Assembly: GCA_022562935.1 (NCBI GenBank) | Contig: JADFOI010000025.1 | Span: 1 to 35,053, forward strand | Direction: 5' to 3' | From: Acidobacteriota bacterium | GTDB taxonomy: Bacteria; Acidobacteriota; UBA6911; RPQK01; JADFOI01 | Length of the DNA: 35,053 bases | Shown here: piece after piece, positions 25,504 through 33,101 of the stretch | How positions within the stretch are numbered: position 1 is the stretch's first letter | Layout of the letters: the number at the start of each line of letters is the position of its first letter | Program-made: the position numbers and the translations under genes | The notes under the pieces: generated by a model | The model's database searches: none | What the model saw: the letters and a program-made list of their open reading frames with translations, nothing else | What the model was told of the DNA's origin: nothing

Positions 25504-26580
25504 CTATCTTATCCACAACAGAATCAAAGCGGTGATCAGGATGTTGAGAATTGAGAGTGGCAGCATGATCGTCCATCCCAATCGCATCAAGTGATCCCAC
25601 CTGAAACGGGGCAGGGTCCAGCGAACCAGCATCATGAAAACACAGAGGACACTCACCTTGAGTAAAAAGGCGCTCACCTGAAGGAACATGACCGTGACCG
25701 AGGAGAGCGCCACCCATAGCTCCCCGGAGAAGAAAAAGCCGTCAGAGCCCAAAAAGGGGACCTGCCATCCGCCCAAAAAGAGAGTGGTGATCAAGGCTGC
25801 CGCCAGAACGGTTTCGATGAAATCAGTGGCCAGAAACATGCCGAACTTCATGCCGCTGTACTCCACAAAATAGCCGATGATCTCCGACTCTCCCTCGGGG
25901 ATGTCAAAGGGGACCCGCTTGGTTTCAGCCATGGCGGCCGTGGCAAAGAGAATAAAACCCAGAGGCTGGAGGAAGATTCCCCACTTTGGGATCCATCCCC
26001 AAAGGGTCTCGCCCTGGGCCAGGACCATCTCCTGAAGATTCAAGGTTTCGTAGATCATCAAAACGCCGATGATGGTGGCCCCCATGGTGATTTCGTAGGA
26101 GATCATCTGGCTGGCGGCACGTACGCTTCCCAGCAGGGCGTAGTTGTTGTTGGAGGACCATCCGGCCAGAACGAATCCGTAGATGCCCATGCTCATGGTG
26201 GCAAAGACGAACAGGAGGCCCACATTGAGATCGAGGACCTGCAGGGAAACCGAATAACCGCCCAGGCTATAGATCCCCCCGAAAGGGATGACCGCGAAGC
26301 TGATGAGGGCAAAAAACATGGCCACAAAGGGGGCCAGGGTATGAAGGAGTCGATTTCCACCGGGTGGGATAAAGTCTTCCTTGGTGAACAGTTTGATGGC
26401 ATCGGCGAGGGGATGAAACAGTCCCAGCAGCCGGAATCCCAAAATATCCGCCCGATTGGCGCCAATCCGGTCCTGCATCAGAGCGCTTTGCTTGCGCTCC
26501 AGCCAGGTGAGGATGTACATGAATCCCATGACCAGGTTGAAGATGAAAAACGCTTTGCTAAATTGAATGAAGTATTCCAT
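25504..26580 (-). CDS. nuoH: NADH-quinone oxidoreductase subunit H
   Basis: NuoH is the membrane subunit at the quinone-binding junction. The 358 residues form about eight helices. The family stretches are visible: TWLERKQSALMQDRIGANRADILGFRLLGLFHPLADAIKLFTKED near the N-terminus and FDIPEGESEIIGYFVEYSGMKFG in the middle (quinone-cavity acidic residues). ATG 26580 lies 12 bases after the nuoG stop. It is the only membrane subunit besides NuoA encoded in the window. Confidence 0.97.
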   Translation of the reverse strand: MEYFIQFSKAFFIFNLVMGFMYILTWLERKQSALMQDRIGANRADILGFRLLGLFHPLADAIKLFTKEDFIPPGGNRLLHTLAPFVAMFFALISFAVIPFGGIYSLGGYSVSLQVLDLNVGLLFVFATMSMGIYGFVLAGWSSNNNYALLGSVRAASQMISYEITMGATIIGVLMIYETLNLQEMVLAQGETLWGWIPKWGIFLQPLGFILFATAAMAETKRVPFDIPEGESEIIGYFVEYSGMKFGMFLATDFIETVLAAALITTLFLGGWQVPFLGSDGFFFSGELWVALSSVTVMFLQVSAFLLKVSVLCVFMMLVRWTLPRFRWDHLMRLGWTIMLPLSILNILITALILLWIR

Positions 26581-26592
26581 GGGAGTCCAGGG

Positions 26593-28167
26593 CTAACGTT
26601 TTTGCCCGTTCAGTAATTCACCGAACTCTTCCAGTTCCTGATAAGTCCGGCCCCACCATTCCCTGAAAATCTCTTCAGCATCCAGATAGGTCACGGGATA
26701 TCCCAGTTTTCGGGCCAGTGTGCTCAGGATCTCGATATCGCTTTTGGATTCCGATAGAGGAAGCAGGGCCTGCTGGAAGCGTTGGAGGCGACCTTCGAAG
26801 TTGGTGAAGGTTCCATCCTTTTCCGCATAAGTGGCCCCGGGAAGAACCGCGTTGGAAACCTCCACCGTCTTGTTCCAATTAGTCCCTTGAAAGATGACAT
26901 ATCCCGCTTGACCCAGCATCTCTTGAGCTTCCGGGCTCTCGAAGTTGTGCTGGAAGATATAAAGGATTTTGATCTTTCCGGAGGCAGCCTTTTCCAGGAT
27001 CGCTTTCACATCGGAATTTAGACCCAGTTCCTCGGCCCCTCGGCTGTTGGGGTTCTTGTCTCCGCGAATGAGAAAATCATCTTCAAAGCCCTCTTTTTCC
27101 CAGGGATTTCGAGTTCCGATCTCCTGAACCCCCATCGATTCAGCGAAGATCTTCCGGATCAGGTAAAGCTCTTCGTTGGAGAGTTGCGGAGAAGCGATCA
27201 CGCCGATACCCTCAGGCCCAAAGTTCTCCAAAGTTGTTTTCAAGCCTGTGGAAACCTCCTGAAGCACCTGTTCCCAGTCCGATGTCTGGAGCTTTCCCTG
27301 GACGGCCCGAAGCTGGGGGGACTCGATTCGATTGTGGTCGATGAATTCGTAGCCAAAGCGCCCTTCGTCGCACATCCACCAGCGATTCACGTGAGGGTTA
27401 AGGCGAGGTTTGAGTCGCTGAACCCGCTTTCCTCCGGCCTTGTAGGAGAGAGAGGTATTGTAGTGAATGCTGATGTTGCATCCTCGTGAACAGCCGTTGC
27501 AGATTGATTCCTGGGTGGAGAGATACCAAACGCGACACTGGAAGCGAAACTCCCTCTCGGTAAGAGCGCCAACCGGACAGATGTCAATGACATTCCCCGA
27601 GTAAGGGTTGTCCAAGGTTTTCGCCGGAGCCAGATCAATGACCGAGCGGTTTCCCCGATTGAAAACTCCCAGTTCGTTGCTTTGGGAGATTTCGTTGCAA
27701 AACCGTGTACAGCGCGTGCACAGGATGCATCGCTCCTGATCCAGAATGACGTGAGGCCCGATAGGAACAGCCTTTCTTCTCTTGATCTTGTTCTCCAGAA
27801 AGCGGCTGTCGTACTGGCCCACTTCCATATAGTAATTCTGAAGGTCACACTCTCCGGACTGATCGCAGACCGGGCAGTCCAAAGGGTGATTGACCAGCAG
27901 GAATTCCAGCATCGATTTGCGGGCCTGCTTGACCTTTTCCGACTCGGTGCTGACCTTCATCCCGTCCTGGGCCTGGATGTGGCAGGAGATGGCCAGCTTG
28001 GGCATCTTCTCGATTTCAACCAGACACATCCGGCAGCTGCCGGCCACCGAGAGTCCCGGGTGATAGCAATAACGGGGAACGTGGATGTCCAGCTGTTCAG
28101 CCGCCTGAAGGACGTTGGATCCGGTTTCCACTTCTATGCTTTGTCCGTTGATCTCAAGGCTAGGCAT
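26593..28167 (-). CDS. nuoG: NADH-quinone oxidoreductase subunit G (short form)
   Basis: NuoG holds several iron-sulfur clusters of the peripheral arm. The visible ligands are: [2Fe-2S] Cys34, 45, 48, 62; the His-Cys3 cluster, His94, Cys98, 101, 107; [4Fe-4S] Cys147, 150, 153, 197; and an N7-like set, Cys223, 226, 230 and 266. The protein has only 524 residues against roughly 700-900 in many bacteria, the C-terminal molybdopterin-like domain being cut short. ATG 28167 is chosen because the protein then begins MPSLEINGQSIEVETG; it overlaps the nuoEF stop by 8 bases. A longer reading adds 40 unsupported residues. Confidence 0.93.
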   Translation of the reverse strand: MPSLEINGQSIEVETGSNVLQAAEQLDIHVPRYCYHPGLSVAGSCRMCLVEIEKMPKLAISCHIQAQDGMKVSTESEKVKQARKSMLEFLLVNHPLDCPVCDQSGECDLQNYYMEVGQYDSRFLENKIKRRKAVPIGPHVILDQERCILCTRCTRFCNEISQSNELGVFNRGNRSVIDLAPAKTLDNPYSGNVIDICPVGALTEREFRFQCRVWYLSTQESICNGCSRGCNISIHYNTSLSYKAGGKRVQRLKPRLNPHVNRWWMCDEGRFGYEFIDHNRIESPQLRAVQGKLQTSDWEQVLQEVSTGLKTTLENFGPEGIGVIASPQLSNEELYLIRKIFAESMGVQEIGTRNPWEKEGFEDDFLIRGDKNPNSRGAEELGLNSDVKAILEKAASGKIKILYIFQHNFESPEAQEMLGQAGYVIFQGTNWNKTVEVSNAVLPGATYAEKDGTFTNFEGRLQRFQQALLPLSESKSDIEILSTLARKLGYPVTYLDAEEIFREWWGRTYQELEEFGELLNGQKR

Positions 28168-29980
28168 TGACGGTGGTTTTCTTTTCTTCCACATCACACC
28201 TCTTGTGAAGGATGTGATATTCGAATTCAGAGCGGAACTTCTTGACGTAACTTCTAAACGACATGGCAGCGCCGTCACTGAGAGCACAGATACTGGTCCC
28301 GCTCATGTTATCGGCAAGCTCTGCCAGGTTGTCGATGTCCTCCGGGGTCCCGGCGCCTTCTGCGATACGGGTCAGAATCTGATAGACCCAACCGGTTCCC
28401 TCACGGCAGGGAGTGCATTGTCCGCACGATTCATGGGCGAAAAAGCGCATGATATTTTGACAGGCCCGAACCATGCAGACGTCTTCATCCATGACAATCA
28501 CCGCTCCGGATCCCAGCATGGAGCCTGCCTTCATCAAACTGTCGAAATCCAGAGAGACATCGAGGTCCTTCTCAGTCAGGATGGCTGCCGATGCCCCGCC
28601 GGGAATGACGGCCTTGAGTTGCTTGTCACCCAGGACCCCGCCCCCATGCTCATAGATCAACTCTCGCAGCGAGGTTCCCAGGGGCAGCTCGTAAACGCCG
28701 GGTCTCTTGACGCATCCGGAAAGAGCAAACAGCCGGGTTCCCCCGTGGTGTGAACAGGCGATACCGGCAAACCACTCGGCTCCTTTAAGCAGAATCTTGG
28801 GGAGCTGGGAGAGGGTTTCCACATTGTTAATGACGGTGGGACAGCCAAACAGACCCACCACGGCGGGAAAAGGCGGCTTGAGTCGAGGCCAGCCCTTTTT
28901 TCCTTCCAGTGATTCCAGTAATCCGGTCTCTTCTCCGCAGATGTAAGCGCCCGCGCCCCGATGAAGGTGAACATCCAGCTGAAAGTCCTTGCCCAGAACA
29001 CGTTCACCCAGCACCCCTTCTCGATAGGCTTCCTCAATGGCTTTTTGCAGGATCTGGGCGGCTCGGAGGTATTCACCGCGAATGTAGATATAGGCGGTGT
29101 GAATTCCCACCGCGTAAGCACAAATGATGATGCCCTCCAACAGGAGGTGAGGGTCCCACTCCATGAGGTAGCGGTCTTTGAAAGTTCCCGGTTCCGACTC
29201 GTCGGCGTTGGCGGTCAGGTAAATGGTTTTCCCGGTGTCCTGAGGGACAAAGGACCATTTTCTGCCGGTAGGGAATCCTGCACCCCCCAGGCCGCGAAGA
29301 TTGGCATGAGTCACCCTATCGACGATTTCCTTGGGCTGCATCTCAAGGGCCTTTTGTGCACCTTCATATCCGCCCTGCTTTCTGTACCACTCAAGCTCCC
29401 TGGCCTGGCTGTTTCCAAAATGCTCCGAGATCAGCTGAATGGGCAGAGCCTCGGTTTTGGTGTTGTCGGGCGGCGGTGCTGTCGTGATCTCCTGACCTTG
29501 GGCCGTCGCCTCCAAAATCTGATCGACACGCTCCGGAGTGAGTGGACCGTGATAATCCTCATCCACCTGCATCATGGGAGCCATGTCGCAAGCCCCCAGG
29601 CAATCGGGAACCGCTTCCCAGCTGAAGCTGCCGTCTTGGGTGATGGCTCCACTCTTGACCCCCAGCTTGTTTTTCAGATGCACCTGGATCCGATCCGATC
29701 CCCGCAGCCAACAGCTGATGCTCATGCATAAACGGAGGTGATGGCGACCCATGGGCTGTCTGAAGTAAAGGGTGTAGAAAGTTAGGACCTCGTGTACATC
29801 GACCAGAGGGACTTCCAGCAGCTCAGCCACAACCTCTTCCACCGCAGGCGTAATGTGCCCCTGCTGCTCATGGGCCAGGTGGAGCGTCGGCAGCATGGCC
29901 GCTCTTTTGTTGGGATAACGAGCCAGGATCTGCTGGAATCGCTCCTGATTTTCCGAAGTGAATACAAAGGGGGAACTCAC
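28160..29980 (-). CDS. nuoEF: Fused NADH-quinone oxidoreductase subunits E and F
   Basis: One uninterrupted 606-residue chain joins NuoE and NuoF, the NADH-oxidising module. The NuoE part (about 1-165) has the [2Fe-2S] ligands Cys85, Cys90, Cys127 and Cys131. A linker of 30 or so residues (TTAPPPDNTKTEALP) leads to NuoF (from about 180), with the FMN/NADH glycine-rich LRGLGGAGFPTGRKW (228-242), RGAGAYICGEETGL and the [4Fe-4S] ligands Cys519, 522, 525 and 565. Most bacteria encode these two separately. ATG 29980 overlaps the nuoD stop by 4 bases, and the stop overlaps nuoG. Confidence 0.95.
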   Translation of the reverse strand: MSSPFVFTSENQERFQQILARYPNKRAAMLPTLHLAHEQQGHITPAVEEVVAELLEVPLVDVHEVLTFYTLYFRQPMGRHHLRLCMSISCWLRGSDRIQVHLKNKLGVKSGAITQDGSFSWEAVPDCLGACDMAPMMQVDEDYHGPLTPERVDQILEATAQGQEITTAPPPDNTKTEALPIQLISEHFGNSQARELEWYRKQGGYEGAQKALEMQPKEIVDRVTHANLRGLGGAGFPTGRKWSFVPQDTGKTIYLTANADESEPGTFKDRYLMEWDPHLLLEGIIICAYAVGIHTAYIYIRGEYLRAAQILQKAIEEAYREGVLGERVLGKDFQLDVHLHRGAGAYICGEETGLLESLEGKKGWPRLKPPFPAVVGLFGCPTVINNVETLSQLPKILLKGAEWFAGIACSHHGGTRLFALSGCVKRPGVYELPLGTSLRELIYEHGGGVLGDKQLKAVIPGGASAAILTEKDLDVSLDFDSLMKAGSMLGSGAVIVMDEDVCMVRACQNIMRFFAHESCGQCTPCREGTGWVYQILTRIAEGAGTPEDIDNLAELADNMSGTSICALSDGAAMSFRSYVKKFRSEFEYHILHKRCDVEEKKTTVNA

Positions 29981-31281
29981 CGATCCAACTCTCCCGCGAT
30001 CATGTTGACGGATCCGAAGGTGGGGACGATATCAGCCATCTGGTCCCCCTCCAGGATGGAGCCCAGTGCAGCCATAATGGGAAAGCAGGGCGGGTGACAA
30101 CGCACTCGCCAGGGCCGATCGGTCCCGTCGCTGACGATGTAAAAACCCAACTCGCCGTTGGCTCCCTCAACCGGAAAATAAACCTCGCCTGGTGGGGGAC
30201 GAAGCCCGTGTCCCAGCATGATGATCTTGAAGTGATTCATCAAGGCTTCGATGTTGGAGTACACCTGTTCCTTGGGAGGCAGCCAGGCCTCTTTGGTGGG
30301 GGCGGCGATACGGTCGTGATAGCGCTTTTCCGAGCCCTGGAGAGTCGGTTGAATGAGGACCTCGTTTTTGAGAAGGCCGGAGGTCTTTCCATATTTGCCC
30401 AGGTCGGACATTAGATCGGGCTCGATGATCTCTCCCTCAGGATCGACGTTAGTAGGACCTTCAGGAAGGGAATCGAGGGCCTGCTCGATAATGCGGATGG
30501 ACTGCTGCATCTCCTCCATGCGCACCAGGTATCGGGAGTAGTTGTCTCCGTGCTCTCCCACGGGAACGTCAAATTCAAAGCGGTCGTAGACAAAGTAGGG
30601 AAAAGCCTTGCGTACATCGTAGGCCTCGCCCGTCGAGCGCAGGAAGGGGCCGGTGATGCCATAGGCAATGGCGTCACGGGCCGAGATCACCCCGACCCCG
30701 CGCATGCGGTCATAAAAAATACGGTTGCCGGTTAAAAGCTCATCCACCTCTTTGAGCACCTCACGTGTCTTCTTCAGCGCAGCCCGGCACTCTTTCTCAA
30801 ATCCTTCAGGCAGGTCCGCCTTCACCCCTCCCACGCGGCCATAGGAAATGGTCAGCCGAGCGCCGGTAACGCTCTCGATCAGTTCGTACAACCACTCGCG
30901 GGCCTTGACCATGTACAAAAAGACCGAAAAGGCGCCCAGCTCCATGGCCGATGCGCCGATGCAGGTGAGGTGGTCGGTCAGGCGGGAGATCTCACTTAAG
31001 ATGACCCGGATATAGTTGCACCGTTCCGGGACTTGCAAGTCCATCAGAGTTTCCACGGCCGCCGCGAAACCGAAATTGGAGATGAGGGGAGAGACGTAGT
31101 TGAGCCGATCGCTGTAGGGAAAGCATTGAGTATAGGTGGCTTCCTCGCAGTGCTTTTCAAAGGCACGGTGGAGGTAGCCGATTTCAACGTCGGCTTTGCG
31201 AACGATCTCTCCATCCAGTTCGGTCCGGATCTGGATGACTCCATGGGTGGCCGGGTGTGCGGGCCCGACGTTCAGGAACAT
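29977..31281 (-). CDS. nuoD: NADH-quinone oxidoreductase subunit D
   Basis: NuoD is the 49-kDa subunit that forms the quinone pocket with NuoB. The 434 residues include the conserved start LNVGPAHPATHGVIQI (pocket histidine), YLHRAFEKH, ERCNYIRVILSEISRLTDHL and GHGLRPPPGEVYFPVEGANGELGFYIVSDG. The first in-frame ATG/GTG/TTG after the nuoC stop is ATG 31281, giving a very short N-terminus. Upstream in frame, TKTQETTTKT would fit homologues, and an AAGGAAG site precedes two ATC codons (31317, 31314), so an unusual ATC start is possible. It ends in a 4-base overlap with nuoEF. Confidence 0.95.
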   Translation of the reverse strand: MFLNVGPAHPATHGVIQIRTELDGEIVRKADVEIGYLHRAFEKHCEEATYTQCFPYSDRLNYVSPLISNFGFAAAVETLMDLQVPERCNYIRVILSEISRLTDHLTCIGASAMELGAFSVFLYMVKAREWLYELIESVTGARLTISYGRVGGVKADLPEGFEKECRAALKKTREVLKEVDELLTGNRIFYDRMRGVGVISARDAIAYGITGPFLRSTGEAYDVRKAFPYFVYDRFEFDVPVGEHGDNYSRYLVRMEEMQQSIRIIEQALDSLPEGPTNVDPEGEIIEPDLMSDLGKYGKTSGLLKNEVLIQPTLQGSEKRYHDRIAAPTKEAWLPPKEQVYSNIEALMNHFKIIMLGHGLRPPPGEVYFPVEGANGELGFYIVSDGTDRPWRVRCHPPCFPIMAALGSILEGDQMADIVPTFGSVNMIAGELDR

Positions 31282-31333
31282 CGTCTTGGTCGTCGTCTCT
31301 TGGGTCTTGGTGATGATGTCTTCCTTCTGACGT

Positions 31334-31816
31334 TTAGTGCTTGGGACCGATCAAAGGCTGACGCCGTTTAATCGGGTAGTCCTTTCGCAGCGGATGACCC
31401 TCAAACTCTGGATAAAGCAGGATTCTCCGCAGATCGGGATGGCCCGTAAATTGAATGCCGAACATGTCGTAGACTTCGCGCTCATACCAGTTGGCGCCTG
31501 GCCAAAGCGAAGTGAGGCTGTCTACTTTGGGTTCCGGCTCAGCCACGGGAACCTTGAGGCGAAGCCGAAAGCTATTGGCCACAGACAGGAAGTGATACAC
31601 CACCTCGAATCGAGGCTTGCGCTTCCAGTAATCGACTGCGGTGAGGTCCATCAAGTAGTTGTACTGGAGCTCCGGGTCCTCTTTTAAAAAAGTTGCTACC
31701 GGCAAAAGGGCAGAAGGAGCAATAACAACAGTGTCCTGTTGAAATGGGGAATCGACCTCGATAACGTCGTTCCCAAAGCCTTCTTTAATCTTTTTAAGCG
31801 TTATACTTGCTTCCAT
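31334..31816 (-). CDS. nuoC: NADH-quinone oxidoreductase subunit C
   Basis: NuoC is the 30-kDa structural subunit. The 160-residue protein carries the signature NWYEREVYDMFGIQFTGHPDLRRIL (about 109-133) and ends with the usual HPLRKDYPI. It is a separate gene here, not fused to nuoD as in E. coli. The start ATG 31816 has no evident ribosome site. A 67-base gap holding a palindromic element separates it from nuoB. Confidence 0.95.
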   Translation of the reverse strand: MEASITLKKIKEGFGNDVIEVDSPFQQDTVVIAPSALLPVATFLKEDPELQYNYLMDLTAVDYWKRKPRFEVVYHFLSVANSFRLRLKVPVAEPEPKVDSLTSLWPGANWYEREVYDMFGIQFTGHPDLRRILLYPEFEGHPLRKDYPIKRRQPLIGPKH

Positions 31817-31847
31817 TTATCTAGAAACTGCTTTAAGTGTGTTCAGG

Positions 31848-31877
31848 CTAGCCCGGGTGATGCATCCTCCGGGCTAG
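31848..31877. repeat. Short palindrome matching the lip-element ends, in the nuoB-nuoC gap
   Basis: CTAGCCCGG (31848-31856) and CCGGGCTAG (31869-31877) are perfect 9-base inverted arms around GTGATGCATCCT. The arms equal the outer ends of the element before lipA, and ATGCAT..CCGGGCTAG matches the right end of the element before lipB. It looks like the two ends of that element joined without its core. Confidence 0.7.
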
Positions 31878-31883
31878 TGGCTG

Positions 31884-32363
31884 TCAGATTTCCTGCTTCT
31901 GATTTTGCATTTTTTTCTGCAACAGCATTAACCCCTCGAGAACCGTTTCCGGTCGTGGGGGACAGCCGGGGATGTAGATGTCCACCGGGACGATGTGATC
32001 GATTCCTGTGACCGTGGCATAGTTATCGTAAAAACCTCCGGTACAGGTACAAACCCCAAAGGCCACCACCCACTTGGGGGCACACATCTGTTCGTAGATC
32101 TGCACCAGCACCGGAGCCAGCTTCTGGCTGATCGTTCCCACCACGAACAACACGTCGGCCTGACGGGGTGAGAAACGCGGGAGTCCGGCTCCAAACCGGT
32201 CGATGTCATAATGCGAACAAGCCGTGGACATGTACTCCATCCCACAGCAGGCGGTCACGAAAGGGTATTGGAAGATGGAGTATTTTCGAGCCCACCCCAG
32301 CATCTTATCCATCCGGCTGGTGAAGAACCCCGTTTGCAGGCTGCCCTGGAAATCTATTTCCAT
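31884..32363 (-). CDS. nuoB: NADH-quinone oxidoreductase subunit B
   Basis: NuoB holds cluster N2, the last electron donor to quinone. The 159-residue protein has the four ligands: the tandem Cys39-Cys40 (FVTACCGMEYM), Cys105 (FGVCTCTGG) and Cys134 (IPGCPPRPE). Its start overlaps the end of nuoA by 10 bases. The C-terminal KKMQNQKQEI is short, as usual. Confidence 0.96.
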   Translation of the reverse strand: MEIDFQGSLQTGFFTSRMDKMLGWARKYSIFQYPFVTACCGMEYMSTACSHYDIDRFGAGLPRFSPRQADVLFVVGTISQKLAPVLVQIYEQMCAPKWVVAFGVCTCTGGFYDNYATVTGIDHIVPVDIYIPGCPPRPETVLEGLMLLQKKMQNQKQEI

Positions 32364-32707
32364 TGAAACACCCCTTTTTTGACCGAGTAGAACAGCCCGG
32401 AGAGAACAACCAGCAGGAAAACCAGCATTTCCATAAAGCCAAATAATCCCAGGTCCTGGTAGATCACCGCCCAGGAGAAAAGAAAAATCAGTTCGATGTC
32501 AAACAGGACGAACAGCAGTGCCACCACAAAGAACTTGACTGAAAAACGGCCCCGCAGAATCTCCCGGGGTTCCACTCCGCATTCAAAGGGCATATCGTGG
32601 ATGCGTCCTCCTCGGCGCGGTCCCAGCCAGTGGCTGAGAGCCACCATGCCGCCGGCCGTGATGGCCGCAAAAGACACCAGCACAATAAATCCAAAGTAGT
32701 GCTCCAT
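32354..32707 (-). CDS. nuoA: NADH-quinone oxidoreductase subunit A
   Basis: NuoA is a small membrane subunit. The 117 residues have three membrane helices and the conserved loop PFECGVEP, then RFSVKFFVVALLFVLFDIELIFLFSWA. It is the first gene of the cluster. AAGGGGAG lies about ten bases before ATG 32707. It overlaps nuoB by 10 bases. Confidence 0.96.
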   Translation of the reverse strand: MEHYFGFIVLVSFAAITAGGMVALSHWLGPRRGGRIHDMPFECGVEPREILRGRFSVKFFVVALLFVLFDIELIFLFSWAVIYQDLGLFGFMEMLVFLLVVLSGLFYSVKKGVFQWK

Positions 32708-32752
32708 GTCGTTGCTGTCTCCCCTTCAGGCCCTCCAGGCCCGATGTTTGGA

Positions 32753-32761
32753 AGTATAACA
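32753..32761 (-). promoter_or_regulatory. Possible extended -10 promoter for the nuo operon
   Basis: On the minus strand, TGTTATACT (TG-n-TATACT) stands about 45 bases before nuoA, at the right distance for transcription into nuoA. No good -35 is seen, as is allowed for extended -10 promoters. Assigned by pattern only. Confidence 0.4.
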
Positions 32762-32782
32762 AACCCATCCGCCGCCCCGAAG

Positions 32783-32874
32783 CACAGCCGGCAGAACGGC
32801 TGTGGTCGGCGGTCTTCCTAAGTTTTGAATTTGAGATTTTGAATTTTGAATTTCAGCCGGTCTTCCGGCTGTGG
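32783..32874. repeat. Hairpin / 7-base-period tract / hairpin, in the nuoA-lipA spacer
   Basis: CACAGCCG-gcagaa-CGGCTGTG (32783-32804), then a TTTTGAA/TTTGAGA heptad tract (about 32822-32853), then CAGCCGG-tctt-CCGGCTG (32854-32871). The last part (32850-32874) is the exact reverse complement of 7481-7505. Confidence 0.75.
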
Positions 32875-32892
32875 TATCGTGTGCAGCCATGG

Positions 32893-33101
32893 CTAGCCCG
32901 GATTTCTCACACCTGGTCGTCACGAAGCGGCGGAAGGGCCGGCCCGAGTGCGTTGCGCCACGCGCCGACAGAGGCCCCCGCAAACGTAGTACTGTACGGT
33001 ACGTTGAGGAGGCCGGGGGCACCCGCTTGCGGGTCGCGCAACACAGTCAGGCCGGATCATTGCGCCGATGCAGTAGAGGGGGTGTGAGAAATGCGGGCTA
33101 G
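32893..33101 (+). repeat. Inverted-repeat-bounded element upstream of lipA (copy 2)
   Basis: 209 bases bounded by 21-base inverted arms with one mismatch: left arm 32893-32913, right arm 33081-33101. Its core shares GTCACGAAGCG, GAGTGCGTTGCGCCACGCGC, CACCCGCTTGCGGGTCG, GCCGGAT.ATT and TGCAGTAGAG, in that order, with the element before lipB. A nested inverted repeat (GCCCCCG.AAACGTA...TACGTT...CGGGGGC) is extra here. The right arm contains the lipA start codon at 33091, and the GAGGGGG ribosome site straddles the arm boundary. Confidence 0.8.

Noticed and set aside
28961-29731. Long open frame on the plus strand opposite nuoEF (256 codons)
   Set aside because: It is fully antisense to a clear complex I gene, has no family-like motifs and no ribosome site; a shadow of the codon pattern.
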